From contig JANSXZ010000010.1 of assembly GCA_024742705.1 (NCBI GenBank), forward strand, positions 60,969 to 124,968: a stretch of 64,000 nt of DNA, given 5' to 3'. Shown one piece after another: positions 56,167 through 63,862 of the stretch. The stretch comes from Paracoccaceae bacterium (GTDB lineage Bacteria; Pseudomonadota; Alphaproteobacteria; Rhodobacterales; Rhodobacteraceae). Position 1 is the first letter of the stretch. The number at the start of each line of letters is the position of its first letter. The position numbers were made by a program, and so were the translations under genes. The notes beneath the pieces are model-generated. The model searched no databases. It saw only the letters and a program-made list of their open reading frames with translations, and was not told the DNA's origin.

Positions 56167-57126
56167 ATGAGTTTCCGTGTCCAGCCTGCCCCGGTGGCCC
56201 GCCCCAATCGCTGCCAGTTGTTCGGCCCCGGCTCGCGTCCGGCGATTTTCGAAAAGATGGCCTCGAGCGCTGCGGATGTGATCAACCTCGATCTCGAGGA
56301 TTCCGTCGCCCCTTCCGACAAGGACAGCGCGCGGCGCAACGTGATCGCGGCGATCTCGGATGTCGACTGGGGCAACAAGACGCTGTCGGTGCGTATCAAC
56401 GGCCTGGACAGCCCCTATTGGTACCGCGACGTGGTCGATCTTCTGGAGCAGGCAGGCCCGCGGCTGGATCTGATCATGATCCCCAAGGTGGGCTGTGCAG
56501 CGGACATCTATGCGGTTGATGCGCTGGTTTCTTCGGTCGAGGCCGCCGTGGGGCGCGAAAAGCCGATCGGTTTCGAGGTGATCATCGAAAGCGCGGCGGG
56601 CATCAGCCATGTGGAAGAAATCGCAGCCGCATCGCCACGTCTTCAGGCGATGAGCCTGGGCGCCGCCGATTTCGCCGCCTCCATGGGGATGCAGACCACC
56701 GGCATCGGCGGAACGCAGGAAAGCTATTACATGCTGCACGACGGTGCGCGCCACTGGTCGGATCCGTGGCACTGGGCGCAGGCCGCGATTGTGGCCGCCT
56801 GCCGCACCCACGGTGTGCTGCCGGTCGACGGCCCGTTCGGCGATTTCAGCGACGAGGAAGGCTTTCGGGCGCAGGCACGCCGGTCGGCCACGCTCGGGAT
56901 GGTGGGCAAATGGGCCATTCATCCCAAACAAGTGGCCCTGTCGAACGAGGTGTTCACGCCGTCCGAAGCGGCGGTGACCGAAGCCCGCGAGATCCTCGCC
57001 GCGATGGAAGAGGCGAAATCCAAGGGCGAAGGCGCCACCGTCTACAAGGGGCGCCTGGTGGATATCGCATCCATCAAACAGGCCGAGGTGATCGTGCGCC
57101 AGGCCGAGATGATCGGCGCGGAATGA
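56167..57126 (+). CDS. mcl1: L-malyl-CoA/beta-methylmalyl-CoA lyase
   Basis: A 319-residue CitE-like aldolase. Glu141 (FEVIIESAAG) and Asp168 (SLGAADFAASMGM) are the Mg ligands at the same numbers as in Rhodobacter Mcl1. LFGPGSRPAIFEKMASSAAD and LDLEDSVAP are the N-terminal CoA/metal motifs. It cleaves malyl-CoA to acetyl-CoA plus glyoxylate and beta-methylmalyl-CoA to propionyl-CoA plus glyoxylate in the ethylmalonyl-CoA pathway. AAAGG precedes the ATG. It overlaps the next gene by four bases. Confidence 0.93.
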   Translation: MSFRVQPAPVARPNRCQLFGPGSRPAIFEKMASSAADVINLDLEDSVAPSDKDSARRNVIAAISDVDWGNKTLSVRINGLDSPYWYRDVVDLLEQAGPRLDLIMIPKVGCAADIYAVDALVSSVEAAVGREKPIGFEVIIESAAGISHVEEIAAASPRLQAMSLGAADFAASMGMQTTGIGGTQESYYMLHDGARHWSDPWHWAQAAIVAACRTHGVLPVDGPFGDFSDEEGFRAQARRSATLGMVGKWAIHPKQVALSNEVFTPSEAAVTEAREILAAMEEAKSKGEGATVYKGRLVDIASIKQAEVIVRQAEMIGAE

Positions 57127-57785
57127 GCACGCCGCACGGGCGGCCCCCGGCACCTCCGGCGCCGCCCGCGCGTTTGACGCTGCTGCACACCGCCGCCGCG
57201 CACCAGCCCGGCTTTGCGGCGCTGGCCCGGACGATCGCCCCGGATGTGCGGCTGCGGCAACTGGTGCGTGCCGACTGGCTGGAACGGGCGCAAACCGGCA
57301 CCGACACCCGGCTGGCCGGCGAAATCGCCGCCACTGTCAGGGCCTGCCGCGACGCCGGCGAAGCGGTCCTTTGCACCTGCACAACCATCGGCCCTGACGC
57401 CGAAGCCGCCGGCGCGTTGCGGATCGATGCGCCGATGATGCACCGGGCGGCCGAATACGATGGCACGATCCTTCTGGTCTATTGCCTCGAGAGCACCCGC
57501 GCGCCTTCGGCCCAACTTCTGGCCGATGCGTTGGGCGGTTCGGCCAGGCGCATTGCTTTCTGCGACCTGACCGGGGTTTGGCCGCTGTTCGCCGCCGGTG
57601 ACCTGCCAGGGTTTCACGCCGCCATCGCCGATCGGCTGCCCGATACGCCCGACATCGGGGCGGCGGTTCTGGCGCAGGCATCCATGGCCGGCGCGGCGCC
57701 CCTGGCGCGCCGGTGCTATCCGGTTCTGGCCTCGCCCGAACTGGCGTTGCGCACCGCGATGGGCCTTGATCCACAGGCGGCCTGA
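57123..57785 (+). CDS. Asp/Glu racemase-superfamily protein
   Basis: A 220-residue protein with an Ala/Pro-rich N-terminus. LLHTAAAHQPGFAALA opens the fold. CTCTTIGPDAEAAG (Cys84/Cys86) carries the first catalytic cysteine of the family, and a possible second cysteine lies at RRCYPVLASPELA. Racemases in this group invert Asp, Glu or hydantoin carbons with two cysteines; arylmalonate-decarboxylase-like members use one. It is translationally coupled to mcl (ATGA), an odd pairing. A role in D-Glu or malyl-derived acid metabolism is possible but unproven. Confidence 0.75.
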   Translation: MSTPHGRPPAPPAPPARLTLLHTAAAHQPGFAALARTIAPDVRLRQLVRADWLERAQTGTDTRLAGEIAATVRACRDAGEAVLCTCTTIGPDAEAAGALRIDAPMMHRAAEYDGTILLVYCLESTRAPSAQLLADALGGSARRIAFCDLTGVWPLFAAGDLPGFHAAIADRLPDTPDIGAAVLAQASMAGAAPLARRCYPVLASPELALRTAMGLDPQAA

Positions 57786-57846
57786 CCGCGGTCAGGCCAC
57801 GCGATTTACGGCCCCGCATCCGCGGGGCGCCGCCATCGCGGACCTG

Positions 57847-58299
57847 TCACGCCCTGCGATCCTTTGGCGATCCCATGACAACGTAGGACGTGAGCGAGGT
57901 TACATGCGGGGTGGTGCCCAGAACATCGGTGTGAAACACCTTGTAGCTGGCCAGATCGGCGCATTCCACGCGCACGAGATACTCCACCGTGCCGGTGATG
58001 TTGTGGCATTCGACCACTTCGGGGGCGCGGGCCATCGCCCGTTCGAATGCCTCCTGCGCGGCCTTGGTGTGTTGGCCCAGCCCGACGCCGATATAGGCGA
58101 CAAAGCCGATCCCGCGCGCCGCAGGATCGAGAACCGCCCGGTAACCGACAATCACGCCACGACGTTCCAGATCCTGAACCCGGCGCAGACAGGCGGATGG
58201 CGACAGGCCGACCCGCGCGGCGAGATCGGTGTTGCTTTGCCGCGCGTTCTGCAACAGCTCGTGCAATATACGGTCGTTTATTGGATCTGATTGGGCCAT
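57847..58299 (-). CDS. Lrp/AsnC-family transcriptional regulator
   Basis: A 150-residue regulator. The helix-turn-helix is NTDLAARVGLSPSACLRRVQ, followed by the RAM/ligand domain with VECHNITGTVEYLVRVE, the effector-site pattern. It is divergent from a LysE-type exporter, a frequent pairing in which Lrp senses the exported amino acid. TGCGCAATTT sits four bases upstream of its start and also occurs near dgcN and mcl. Start MAQSDPINDRILHELL at 58299. Confidence 0.92.
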   Translation of the reverse strand: MAQSDPINDRILHELLQNARQSNTDLAARVGLSPSACLRRVQDLERRGVIVGYRAVLDPAARGIGFVAYIGVGLGQHTKAAQEAFERAMARAPEVVECHNITGTVEYLVRVECADLASYKVFHTDVLGTTPHVTSLTSYVVMGSPKDRRA

Positions 58300-58303
58300 G
58301 TGT

Positions 58304-58328
58304 TGCGCAATTTGTGGAATTTCGCGCA
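58304..58328. promoter_or_regulatory. Imperfect inverted repeat between lrp and lysE
   Basis: TGCGCAATTT (58304-58313), spacer GTGG, then AATTTCGCGCA to 58328. It begins four bases upstream of the lrp start, so Lrp may repress itself and regulate the exporter. Confidence 0.5.
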
Positions 58329-58371
58329 TGTTTGCAAGCATCCGTCGCCGGTTCTGGGCCAATATCTCCGC

Positions 58372-58971
58372 ATGACATATGATTTGTTTCTTGCCCTGGC
58401 GGCCTTTGCCTTTGTGTCGTCGATCACGCCCGGCCCGAACAACCTGATGCTGATGGCGTCGGGGGCGAATTTCGGCTTTCGTCGGACAGTGCCGCATATG
58501 CTGGGCGTGGCGATCGGGTTTGTGGTGATGGTGCTTTTGGTGGGTTCGGGGCTGGCGCAGGTGTTTGATGCCTACCCTGTCAGCCGGCTGATCCTGACCG
58601 TGGTGGGCGCTGTCTACATGCTGTGGCTGGCCTGGCGGATCGCGACCGCAGCGCCGGCGTCGTCGACGGCACAGGGGACCGAAGGCCGCCCGTTGACGTT
58701 TCTTCAGGCCGCGGCGTTTCAGTGGGTCAACCCCAAGGCCTGGGCAATGGCGCTGACCGCGATCACCGTCCATGCGCCGGATCATTCAATCGGCGGCATC
58801 CTTTTGGTCGGGGCGATCTTTGGCGCGATCAATCTGCCCGCTGTCGGGTCATGGTGCCTGCTGGGCGAGCGGATGGCACAATTCCTGACCGAACCGCGAC
58901 ACCTGATCGCCTTCAACAGAGCAATGGCGGCGGCGCTGGTCCTGTCGTTGTGGCCACTGCTGGCGCGCTGA
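58372..58971 (+). CDS. LysE-family amino-acid exporter
   Basis: A 199-residue membrane protein with six predicted helices. [18 protein letters not shown] near the first helix is the LysE/RhtB signature; [15 protein letters not shown] is the conserved second motif. These export lysine, arginine, threonine, homoserine or other amino acids. It is divergent from the Lrp gene, so export is probably switched on by excess of the regulated amino acid. The exported substrate is not readable from sequence. Start ATG 58372. Confidence 0.92.
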   Translation: MTYDLFLALAAFAFVSSITPGPNNLMLMASGANFGFRRTVPHMLGVAIGFVVMVLLVGSGLAQVFDAYPVSRLILTVVGAVYMLWLAWRIATAAPASSTAQGTEGRPLTFLQAAAFQWVNPKAWAMALTAITVHAPDHSIGGILLVGAIFGAINLPAVGSWCLLGERMAQFLTEPRHLIAFNRAMAAALVLSLWPLLAR

Positions 58972-59110
58972 TCCGGGCGAAACAATCATTCGCAATGATG
59001 GCTTTTGTTGCGACTGTCGAAACTGCCCGCGGGCGCCCTGCCCCGTCGCGGTTTGTTGCATCTTGCCGGGCCGCGCGCCATATAGGCGCAACAGCCGCAA
59101 GGACCGACGC

Positions 59111-60073
59111 ATGACGCAATATCTGGATTTCGAAAAACCGCTGGCGGAAATCGAGGGCAAGGCAGAAGAGCTGCGCGCATTGGCGCGGCAGAATTCGGGG
59201 ATGAACGTGGCCGACGAAGCCGCCGCTCTGGATGCCAAGGCGGCGGTCATGCTGGTCGATCTCTACAAGACCCTGACGCCCTGGCGCAAATGCCAGGTGG
59301 CGCGCCACCCCGAGCGCCCGCATTGCCGCGACTATATCGAGGCGCTGTTCGCCGAATACACGCCGCTGGCCGGTGACCGGAACTTTTCCGACGATCAGGC
59401 GGTGATGGGCGGGCTGGCGCGCATCGACGACCGGCCCGTCGTGGTGATCGGCCATGAAAAGGGCAGCGACACCAAAAGCAGGATCGAGCGCAATTTCGGC
59501 ATGGCCCGGCCCGAAGGCTATCGCAAGGCGGTGCGGCTGATGCAGTTGGCCGACCGGTTCGGCCTGCCGGTGATCACGCTTGTCGACACACCCGGGGCCT
59601 ATCCCGGCAAGGGCGCCGAAGAGCGCGGCCAGTCCGAAGCCATCGCCCGCGCCACCGAAGCCTGCCTGCGCATCGGTGTGCCGCTGGTCAGCGTCATCAT
59701 CGGCGAGGGCGGATCCGGCGGCGCGGTGGCCTTTGCCACGGCAAACCGGGTGGCGATGCTGGAGCATTCGGTCTATTCGGTGATCAGCCCCGAGGGCTGT
59801 GCATCGATCTTGTGGAAGGACGCCGAAAAGATGCGCGAAGCGGCCGAGGCGCTGCGGCTGACGGCGCAGGATCTCAAACAGTTGGGCGTGGCCGACAGGA
59901 TCATTCCGGAACCGGTGGGCGGGGCGCACCGCGACCGTGCCGCGACACTGGCGTCGGTGGGCAACACCCTGCGCCAGATGCTGGACGAGCTGTCGCAGAC
60001 GCCCCCGGCGCAACTGGTGGCGGACCGGCGGCGCAAGTTCCTGAACATCGGCGCGACCGGTCTGGCCGCCTGA
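59111..60073 (+). CDS. accA: Acetyl-CoA carboxylase carboxyltransferase subunit alpha
   Basis: A 320-residue subunit of the fatty-acid initiating carboxylase. The start [39 protein letters not shown] and [19 protein letters not shown] are diagnostic, and [19 protein letters not shown] is the oxyanion-hole segment. The length equals E. coli AccA. accD is not adjacent, as usual. The start is ATG 59111; the in-frame start at 59063 is less well placed. Confidence 0.97.
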   Translation: MTQYLDFEKPLAEIEGKAEELRALARQNSGMNVADEAAALDAKAAVMLVDLYKTLTPWRKCQVARHPERPHCRDYIEALFAEYTPLAGDRNFSDDQAVMGGLARIDDRPVVVIGHEKGSDTKSRIERNFGMARPEGYRKAVRLMQLADRFGLPVITLVDTPGAYPGKGAEERGQSEAIARATEACLRIGVPLVSVIIGEGGSGGAVAFATANRVAMLEHSVYSVISPEGCASILWKDAEKMREAAEALRLTAQDLKQLGVADRIIPEPVGGAHRDRAATLASVGNTLRQMLDELSQTPPAQLVADRRRKFLNIGATGLAA

Positions 60074-60121
60074 TTGACAGTGTCGGCCCACGCGCTTTAG
60101 GCTGGCTCCCGGAGAGATGCG

Positions 60122-61090
60122 ATGAGCCGTGTTGATATAATCGACATAAACGCGCTGTTCGCCAGGCCGTCACCCGAACGCGACGCCTGCGATGCGGCGC
60201 TCTGGTCGGGGCTGCGGCGCACCGGCGCGGTTTGTCTGACCGGCTATCCCGACAGTGGCGCCATCGACACGCTCGCCCGCACCGGCCTGCGATTCTTCGA
60301 CATGCCCGAACCGGAAAAGCGGAAACTGGCAAGCTGGCACAGCGTGCCGGGTAACCCCAACCTCTACCGGGGTTATCATCCGCACGACCCGGAAAGCGAT
60401 TTCCGCACGGATTTTCTCGACATCGGGCCAGATGCCCCGGCGCCGGGGCCCGACCTGCCGGGCATGGATCTTGTCACCCAGCCGACACCCTGGCCGGAAA
60501 CGGAACCGGTGCCGGGCTGGCGCGAAGCGGTGCGGCGCTACTATGGGCTGCTCGAACGGGTCGGCAAGGCGGTGATGCCCGCGCTGGGGCGTTCGGCCGG
60601 TTTCGACGACACGGCCCTGATGGCGCGTTTTGACGGGCAGCATTCCACACTGCGGTTCCTGGACTATCCCGCGTCAGGCCGGACACCCGGCGACACGCCC
60701 ACGGTGCAGGCCGCCTGCCATACCGATGCGTCCGGCCTTTCGCTGCTTTGGCAGGGCGGTCCCGGCCTTCAGGCCCGCGCGCCAGATGGCACGTTTCTGG
60801 ACGTTCCGGTGCTGGACAATTGCATTTCGCTGCATGTGGGTACGGTGATGCAGACACTGACCGACGGCCGGGTGCCCGCAACGCCACACCGGGTTGTCGA
60901 TCTGGGGGTGCGGCGCCAATCGGTCGGGTTCTTTCTGGAACCGGCGCTGAGCGCGGCGGTCACGCCGTTGCACGACACCGCCGGCCCCACTCCGGTTGCC
61001 GACACCTATGCCTGGCAATTGCTGACCCAGCTTTCGGGCTACGGCGATTACGGCCGGAATTTCCCGAATCCCGACACGCGCCCGGTCTGA
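60122..61090 (+). CDS. Isopenicillin-N-synthase-like 2-oxoglutarate/Fe(II) oxygenase
   Basis: A 322-residue protein of the 2OG-FeII/IPNS family. The metal triad is His200-x-Asp202 (CHTDASGLSLLW) and His256 (TPHRVV), and Arg265-x-Ser267 (RRQSVGFF) is the 2-oxoglutarate carboxylate site. The N-terminal DIOX_N-type domain (about 5-130) has DIIDINALF and RRTGAVCLTGYP. The substrate is unknown: members oxidise small metabolites, alkaloids or ethylene precursors. It stands alone after accA and faces the GntR gene. Confidence 0.88.
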   Translation: MSRVDIIDINALFARPSPERDACDAALWSGLRRTGAVCLTGYPDSGAIDTLARTGLRFFDMPEPEKRKLASWHSVPGNPNLYRGYHPHDPESDFRTDFLDIGPDAPAPGPDLPGMDLVTQPTPWPETEPVPGWREAVRRYYGLLERVGKAVMPALGRSAGFDDTALMARFDGQHSTLRFLDYPASGRTPGDTPTVQAACHTDASGLSLLWQGGPGLQARAPDGTFLDVPVLDNCISLHVGTVMQTLTDGRVPATPHRVVDLGVRRQSVGFFLEPALSAAVTPLHDTAGPTPVADTYAWQLLTQLSGYGDYGRNFPNPDTRPV

Positions 61091-61109
61091 CAGCCGCGCG
61101 GCCCGGCCG

Positions 61110-61760
61110 CTACGACGCCAGCATCCGCAACCCCTGGGTGACATCGGATCGCACCGCCAGCCGCAGGCCCGGTTCGTCGCCCGCCTTCAGCGCGGCCATG
61201 ATCAGCCGGTGATAATGCGGCGGATCCGTGCGCCGCAGCCGCCCATAGAGCGCGCCCATCGTCGGACCCAGTTGCAGCCAGACGGTTTCCGCCATGGCCA
61301 GCATCGCCGGCGCCTGCGCCCGCAGGTAGAGCGTGCGGTGAAATTCAAGGTTGGTGCGGATATACCCGACAGCATCGCGGTTCGAGATCGCGTCCGCGAT
61401 CGCGCCGTTGATACTGCTCAGACGATCGATAAGGGCGATATGCGCGCGCGGCAAGGCGCGGCTGGCCAGTTCCACCTCAAGCAACGCGCGCAAGGCGGCC
61501 AGTTCCTCGATCCGTTCGTTCGAAAGCTCGGGTGTTGAAACCCGGCCCGAGCTGGACAGGAAAAGCGCGCCTTCCGCCACAAGGCGGCGCACCGCCTCGC
61601 GCGCCGGGGTCATCGAAACATCGAACTCCTTGCCGATGCCGCGCAGGGTCAGCGCGGCACCCGGGGCGATGGCCCCGTGCATGATGCGCGTGCGCAGGGC
61701 CCGGTACACCCGGTCATGGGCCGCGGGCGCGTGTTCGGCTGGGCGCGGGTTTATCAGCAT
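61110..61760 (-). CDS. GntR-family regulator (FCD/FadR subfamily)
   Basis: A 216-residue regulator with an N-terminal winged helix (YRALRTRIMHGAIAPGAAL, then LRGIGKEFDVSMTPAREAVRRL) and a C-terminal FCD ligand domain (from about residue 85, with NLEFHRTLYLRA). FCD-type GntRs respond to small carboxylic acids. A perfect palindrome TTTGTGATCACAAA lies seven bases before its start, so it is probably autoregulated. The convergent oxygenase may be its target. Confidence 0.92.
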   Translation of the reverse strand: MLINPRPAEHAPAAHDRVYRALRTRIMHGAIAPGAALTLRGIGKEFDVSMTPAREAVRRLVAEGALFLSSSGRVSTPELSNERIEELAALRALLEVELASRALPRAHIALIDRLSSINGAIADAISNRDAVGYIRTNLEFHRTLYLRAQAPAMLAMAETVWLQLGPTMGALYGRLRRTDPPHYHRLIMAALKAGDEPGLRLAVRSDVTQGLRMLAS

Positions 61761-61766
61761 GTACTA

Positions 61767-61780
61767 TTTGTGATCACAAA
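61767..61780. promoter_or_regulatory. Palindromic GntR/FCD operator
   Basis: TTTGTGATCACAAA, a perfect 14-bp palindrome fitting the FadR/FCD consensus TNGTNNNACNA. It lies in the 24-base gap between the YgjP-like gene and gntR, so the site could repress a promoter here. It has no close second copy that I could find in the window. Confidence 0.65.
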
Positions 61781-61784
61781 GCGG

Positions 61785-62477
61785 TCACTTGTCAAAGCGA
61801 TAGCGATGCAGCCCTGCGCCATGTGTGCGCAACCATTGGCGCGGGCCGGCGTAGGGGCCGTGAATGGCTTCGACGGTGCGCCAGAACGCGGGCGCGTGGT
61901 TCATCTCGGCCAGATGCGCAACCTCATGCGCGGCGACGTATCGCAGAACCGGGGGCGGCGCCAGGATCAGGCGCCACGAGAACATCAGTGCCCCCGCTGC
62001 CGAACATGACCCCCAGCGCGACCGCGTGTCCCGGATCGTCAGGCGGCAATAGCCCCGGCCCAGCCGCGCGGCATATTCGTCAGACGCCTGCGCCAGCCGT
62101 TCGCGCGCGCGGGTGCGCAAGAACGCCCCCAGACGCGCCGGCAGGGTTTCAGCCGCGCCCGGCACCGCAATGCTGTCGTCGGTCAGTACAACCCCTCGCG
62201 CCCGGCCCGGCACGATACGGCGGACCCGGCCTTCGACCGGCAATTGGCTGTCAAAGCGCACCGGCCCGTGCAATTCGAAACTGTCCAGATGCGACCGGAT
62301 CCAAGGGGCCTTGCTCTCGGCGAAGGCCAGCGCCTCGGCTTCGGGCACGCGATGCGGCAGTGTAAGGGTTACCTTGCCGTCCAGTTGCGACACCCGCAGG
62401 CTGATCCGCCGCGCGCGTGCCGAGCGTCGCAGGTGCAATGCCACCGGCGGTTCGCCGGCCAGCACATGGTCCGCCAT
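61785..62477 (-). CDS. YgjP/SprT-like metallopeptidase (DUF45)
   Basis: A 230-residue cytoplasmic protein. RRSARARRISLRVSQLDGKV near the start is the DUF45 signature, SRWGSCSAAGALMFSWRLIL the middle motif, and HEVAHLAEMNHAPAFW holds the HExxH zinc site (His184, Glu185, His188) with the distal His194. Related E. coli YgjP is an uncharacterised zinc-protease-like protein. It precedes gntR on the same strand by 24 bases. Confidence 0.9.
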   Translation of the reverse strand: MADHVLAGEPPVALHLRRSARARRISLRVSQLDGKVTLTLPHRVPEAEALAFAESKAPWIRSHLDSFELHGPVRFDSQLPVEGRVRRIVPGRARGVVLTDDSIAVPGAAETLPARLGAFLRTRARERLAQASDEYAARLGRGYCRLTIRDTRSRWGSCSAAGALMFSWRLILAPPPVLRYVAAHEVAHLAEMNHAPAFWRTVEAIHGPYAGPRQWLRTHGAGLHRYRFDK

Positions 62478-62537
62478 CTTGTGCGCCCTCCCACGGCATC
62501 ACCTGCGGCGCGGCCCGCCCGGCTCATGCCAAAGTCT

Positions 62538-62563
62538 TTGACAGTGCCAACCTCATATGGCAC
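62538..62563. promoter_or_regulatory. TTGACA plus inverted repeat GTGCCA/TGGCAC
   Basis: TTGACA (62538-62543) is a perfect -35 hexamer. It abuts GTGCCA-ACCTCATA-TGGCAC (62544-62563), an inverted repeat with 6-bp arms. It lies in the divergent gap between the YgjP-like and FYDLN genes. No -10 element is found at 17 bases, so I read it as a possible operator, not a proven promoter. Confidence 0.35.
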
Positions 62564-62611
62564 CTGACCTGAATCGTCGATACGACTCAGCAGATTTTGA
62601 AGGGGATTGCT

Positions 62612-62938
62612 ATGCCCAAGGAAGAATGGGGCGTGAAACGCCTGTGCCCGGTGACGGGAAAACGATTCTATGACATGAACCGCAATCCCATCGTCAGCCC
62701 CTACACGGGCGAGGTGGTGGAGATGGAAACCGGCAAGGCCCGGATGATCGCGGCCGACGCCGAGGATGCCGCAACCCTGAAGGCCAAGAAGGCCGAGGAA
62801 GACGATGTTGTCGTGCTGAACGACGACGACGATGATGTGGATGTGGATCTGGGCGATGACGTTCTGGAGGACGACGACGATGATGATTCGGTGTCGCTGG
62901 ACGACATCGCGGATGTCCCTTCGGAAGACGACGACTGA
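62612..62938 (+). CDS. FYDLN-acid-domain protein (TIGR02300 family)
   Basis: A 108-residue protein. The N-terminal half is basic and conserved: EEWGVKRLCPVTGKRFYDMN, then NPIVSPYTG, with the FYDLN motif here reading FYDMN. The C-terminal half is almost entirely Asp/Glu runs. It has only one cysteine in the first motif, so a zinc ribbon is not complete in the monomer. The family is alphaproteobacterial and its function is unknown; an acidic tail may bind basic proteins or ribosomes. AAGGGGA sets the ATG. Confidence 0.9.
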   Translation: MPKEEWGVKRLCPVTGKRFYDMNRNPIVSPYTGEVVEMETGKARMIAADAEDAATLKAKKAEEDDVVVLNDDDDDVDVDLGDDVLEDDDDDDSVSLDDIADVPSEDDD

Positions 62939-62986
62939 GCCGCGCGGCGGGCAAACGGGGCAATTCGGGCGGGCGTTCTTTTTTGC

Positions 62987-63015
62987 TTGAACCCGCCCCG
63001 TCTTGGCCCTAAACA
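62987..63015 (+). promoter_or_regulatory. Candidate promoter of the tRNA-Ala gene
   Basis: TTGAAC (62987-62992) and TAAACA (63010-63015) with a 17-base spacer, about 33 bases upstream of the tRNA. The spacing and hexamers fit a housekeeping promoter. Confidence 0.5.
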
Positions 63016-63047
63016 GCGCGGCACGGGATGCGGTGCATACCCGTAAA

Positions 63048-63123
63048 GGGGCCTTAGCTCAGCTGGGAGAGCGCCTGCATGGCATGCAGGAGGTCAGCGG
63101 TTCGATCCCGCTAGGCTCCACCA
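63048..63123 (+). tRNA. tRNA-Ala, anticodon GGC
   Basis: A full cloverleaf of 76 bases with encoded CCA. The acceptor stem GGGGCCT/AGGCTCC has one G-U pair. The D arm AGCTCAGCTGGGAGAGC, anticodon stem-loop CCTGC-ATGGCAT-GCAGG (anticodon GGC), and T arm TTCGATC are standard. It reads GCC and GCU codons. Confidence 0.97.
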
Positions 63124-63158
63124 AACCCTTTTTCCCGGCACACCGCTTCTCGCGCATC

Positions 63159-63186
63159 TTGACGTGGACGCGCAGAATGATAGCAA
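63159..63186 (+). promoter_or_regulatory. Candidate promoter of the CAT-anticodon tRNA
   Basis: TTGACG (63159-63164) and TAGCAA (63181-63186) with a 16-base spacer, ending nine bases before the tRNA. The -10 hexamer is weak. Confidence 0.35.
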
Positions 63187-63195
63187 CGCTGGCGC

Positions 63196-63272
63196 GGGCC
63201 TGTAGCTCAATTGGTTAGAGCAGAGCGCTCATAACGCTTTGGTTGCGGGTTCAAGTCCTGCCGGGCCTACCA
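63196..63272 (+). tRNA. tRNA with CAT anticodon, probably tRNA-Ile2 (lysidine type)
   Basis: A 77-base cloverleaf with encoded CCA. The acceptor stem is GGGCCTG/CGGGCCT, the anticodon stem-loop is GAGCG-CTCATAA-CGCTT (anticodon CAT). C4-G69 and C5-G68 in the acceptor stem are the known TilS recognition pairs, favouring an Ile2 tRNA whose C34 becomes lysidine to read AUA. An elongator Met tRNA cannot be fully excluded. It is not an initiator because position 1-72 is a G-U pair. Confidence 0.85.
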
Positions 63273-63312
63273 AATCCCCGCGTAACTCATTGTTTTTTTG
63301 AATTTCCATATC
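63273..63312. other. Region downstream of the tRNA, start of mobile-element debris
   Basis: TTGTTTTTTTG is the only notable sequence, a T-run about 20 bases after the tRNA that may end its transcript. No gene is seen. GC content drops in this stretch and the following sequence compared with the rest of the window, consistent with acquired DNA. Confidence 0.4.
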
Positions 63313-63540
63313 TCACATGGGGTGGTTCCAGGGAGATATGCGCAAAAGCCGTTCGTTCTCGCAAACCAGATCGCGGTCTTCGGCCGAGACAACATCCGTT
63401 TCGCGGCGCGCTGTCACCCACTTGTTCAGACTCGGCAAGCCAACCCGCAGATCATCCGCGACCTGACACCGCGAAAGACCGCTGGTCAGCGCGACCCACA
63501 CTGCATACTTGCGCAATCCATCCGTCCTGCCTTTGCCCAG
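63313..63540 (-). pseudogene. IS3-type orfA transposase remnant
   Basis: About 76 codons of a degenerate OrfA. KGRTDGLRKYAVWVALTSG, then SGLSRCQVADDLRVGL, LNKWV and DVVSAEDRDLV-ENERLL resemble the helix-turn-helix and start of the leucine zipper of IS3-family OrfA. The expected ATG at 63540 reads CTG, an in-frame stop lies just upstream, and the frame ends at ISPWNHPM before the usual coiled coil. Thus the 3' part and orfB are missing. Confidence 0.65.
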
Positions 63541-63862
63541 GGTTCATCTGCCTTGCGCCTCTTGCCTTGGGCCCATCATCGCAAACTCTCCTGCTCGTTG
63601 AGAGGCTTGAATCCATCGCTGGAGACCCGTTCAAGAAAGAGCTTTTCAACGGAGTTTGTCGAGAACAACCGATGCTGCATCCCGCAACAACGTCGACTAT
63701 GTGTCTGATCCCGGATGATCACGTCTCCATTCGGCGCTCTGCCCTTTGCATGGCAAGATCGGCTCTGACGGGCTTTCGGGACGGAGCGCGACCATGTTGA
63801 TCCATCTTCACAAGCACGCCACGCACCACTGTCCGGCAGGCAATTGCGTAGCAATCTGGACT
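63541..63862. other. Stretch between two IS remnants, no gene recognised
   Basis: I see no intact gene or known domain. Short open frames on both strands have no recognisable motifs. The sequence may be decayed mobile-element or host DNA between the two oppositely oriented transposase fragments. Confidence 0.4.

Noticed and set aside
62967..62998. GGGCGGG ... CCCGCCC pair after the FYDLN gene, considered as a terminator
   Set aside because: The loop is 16-18 bases with the T-run inside the loop rather than after the stem, and it overlaps the likely tRNA promoter.
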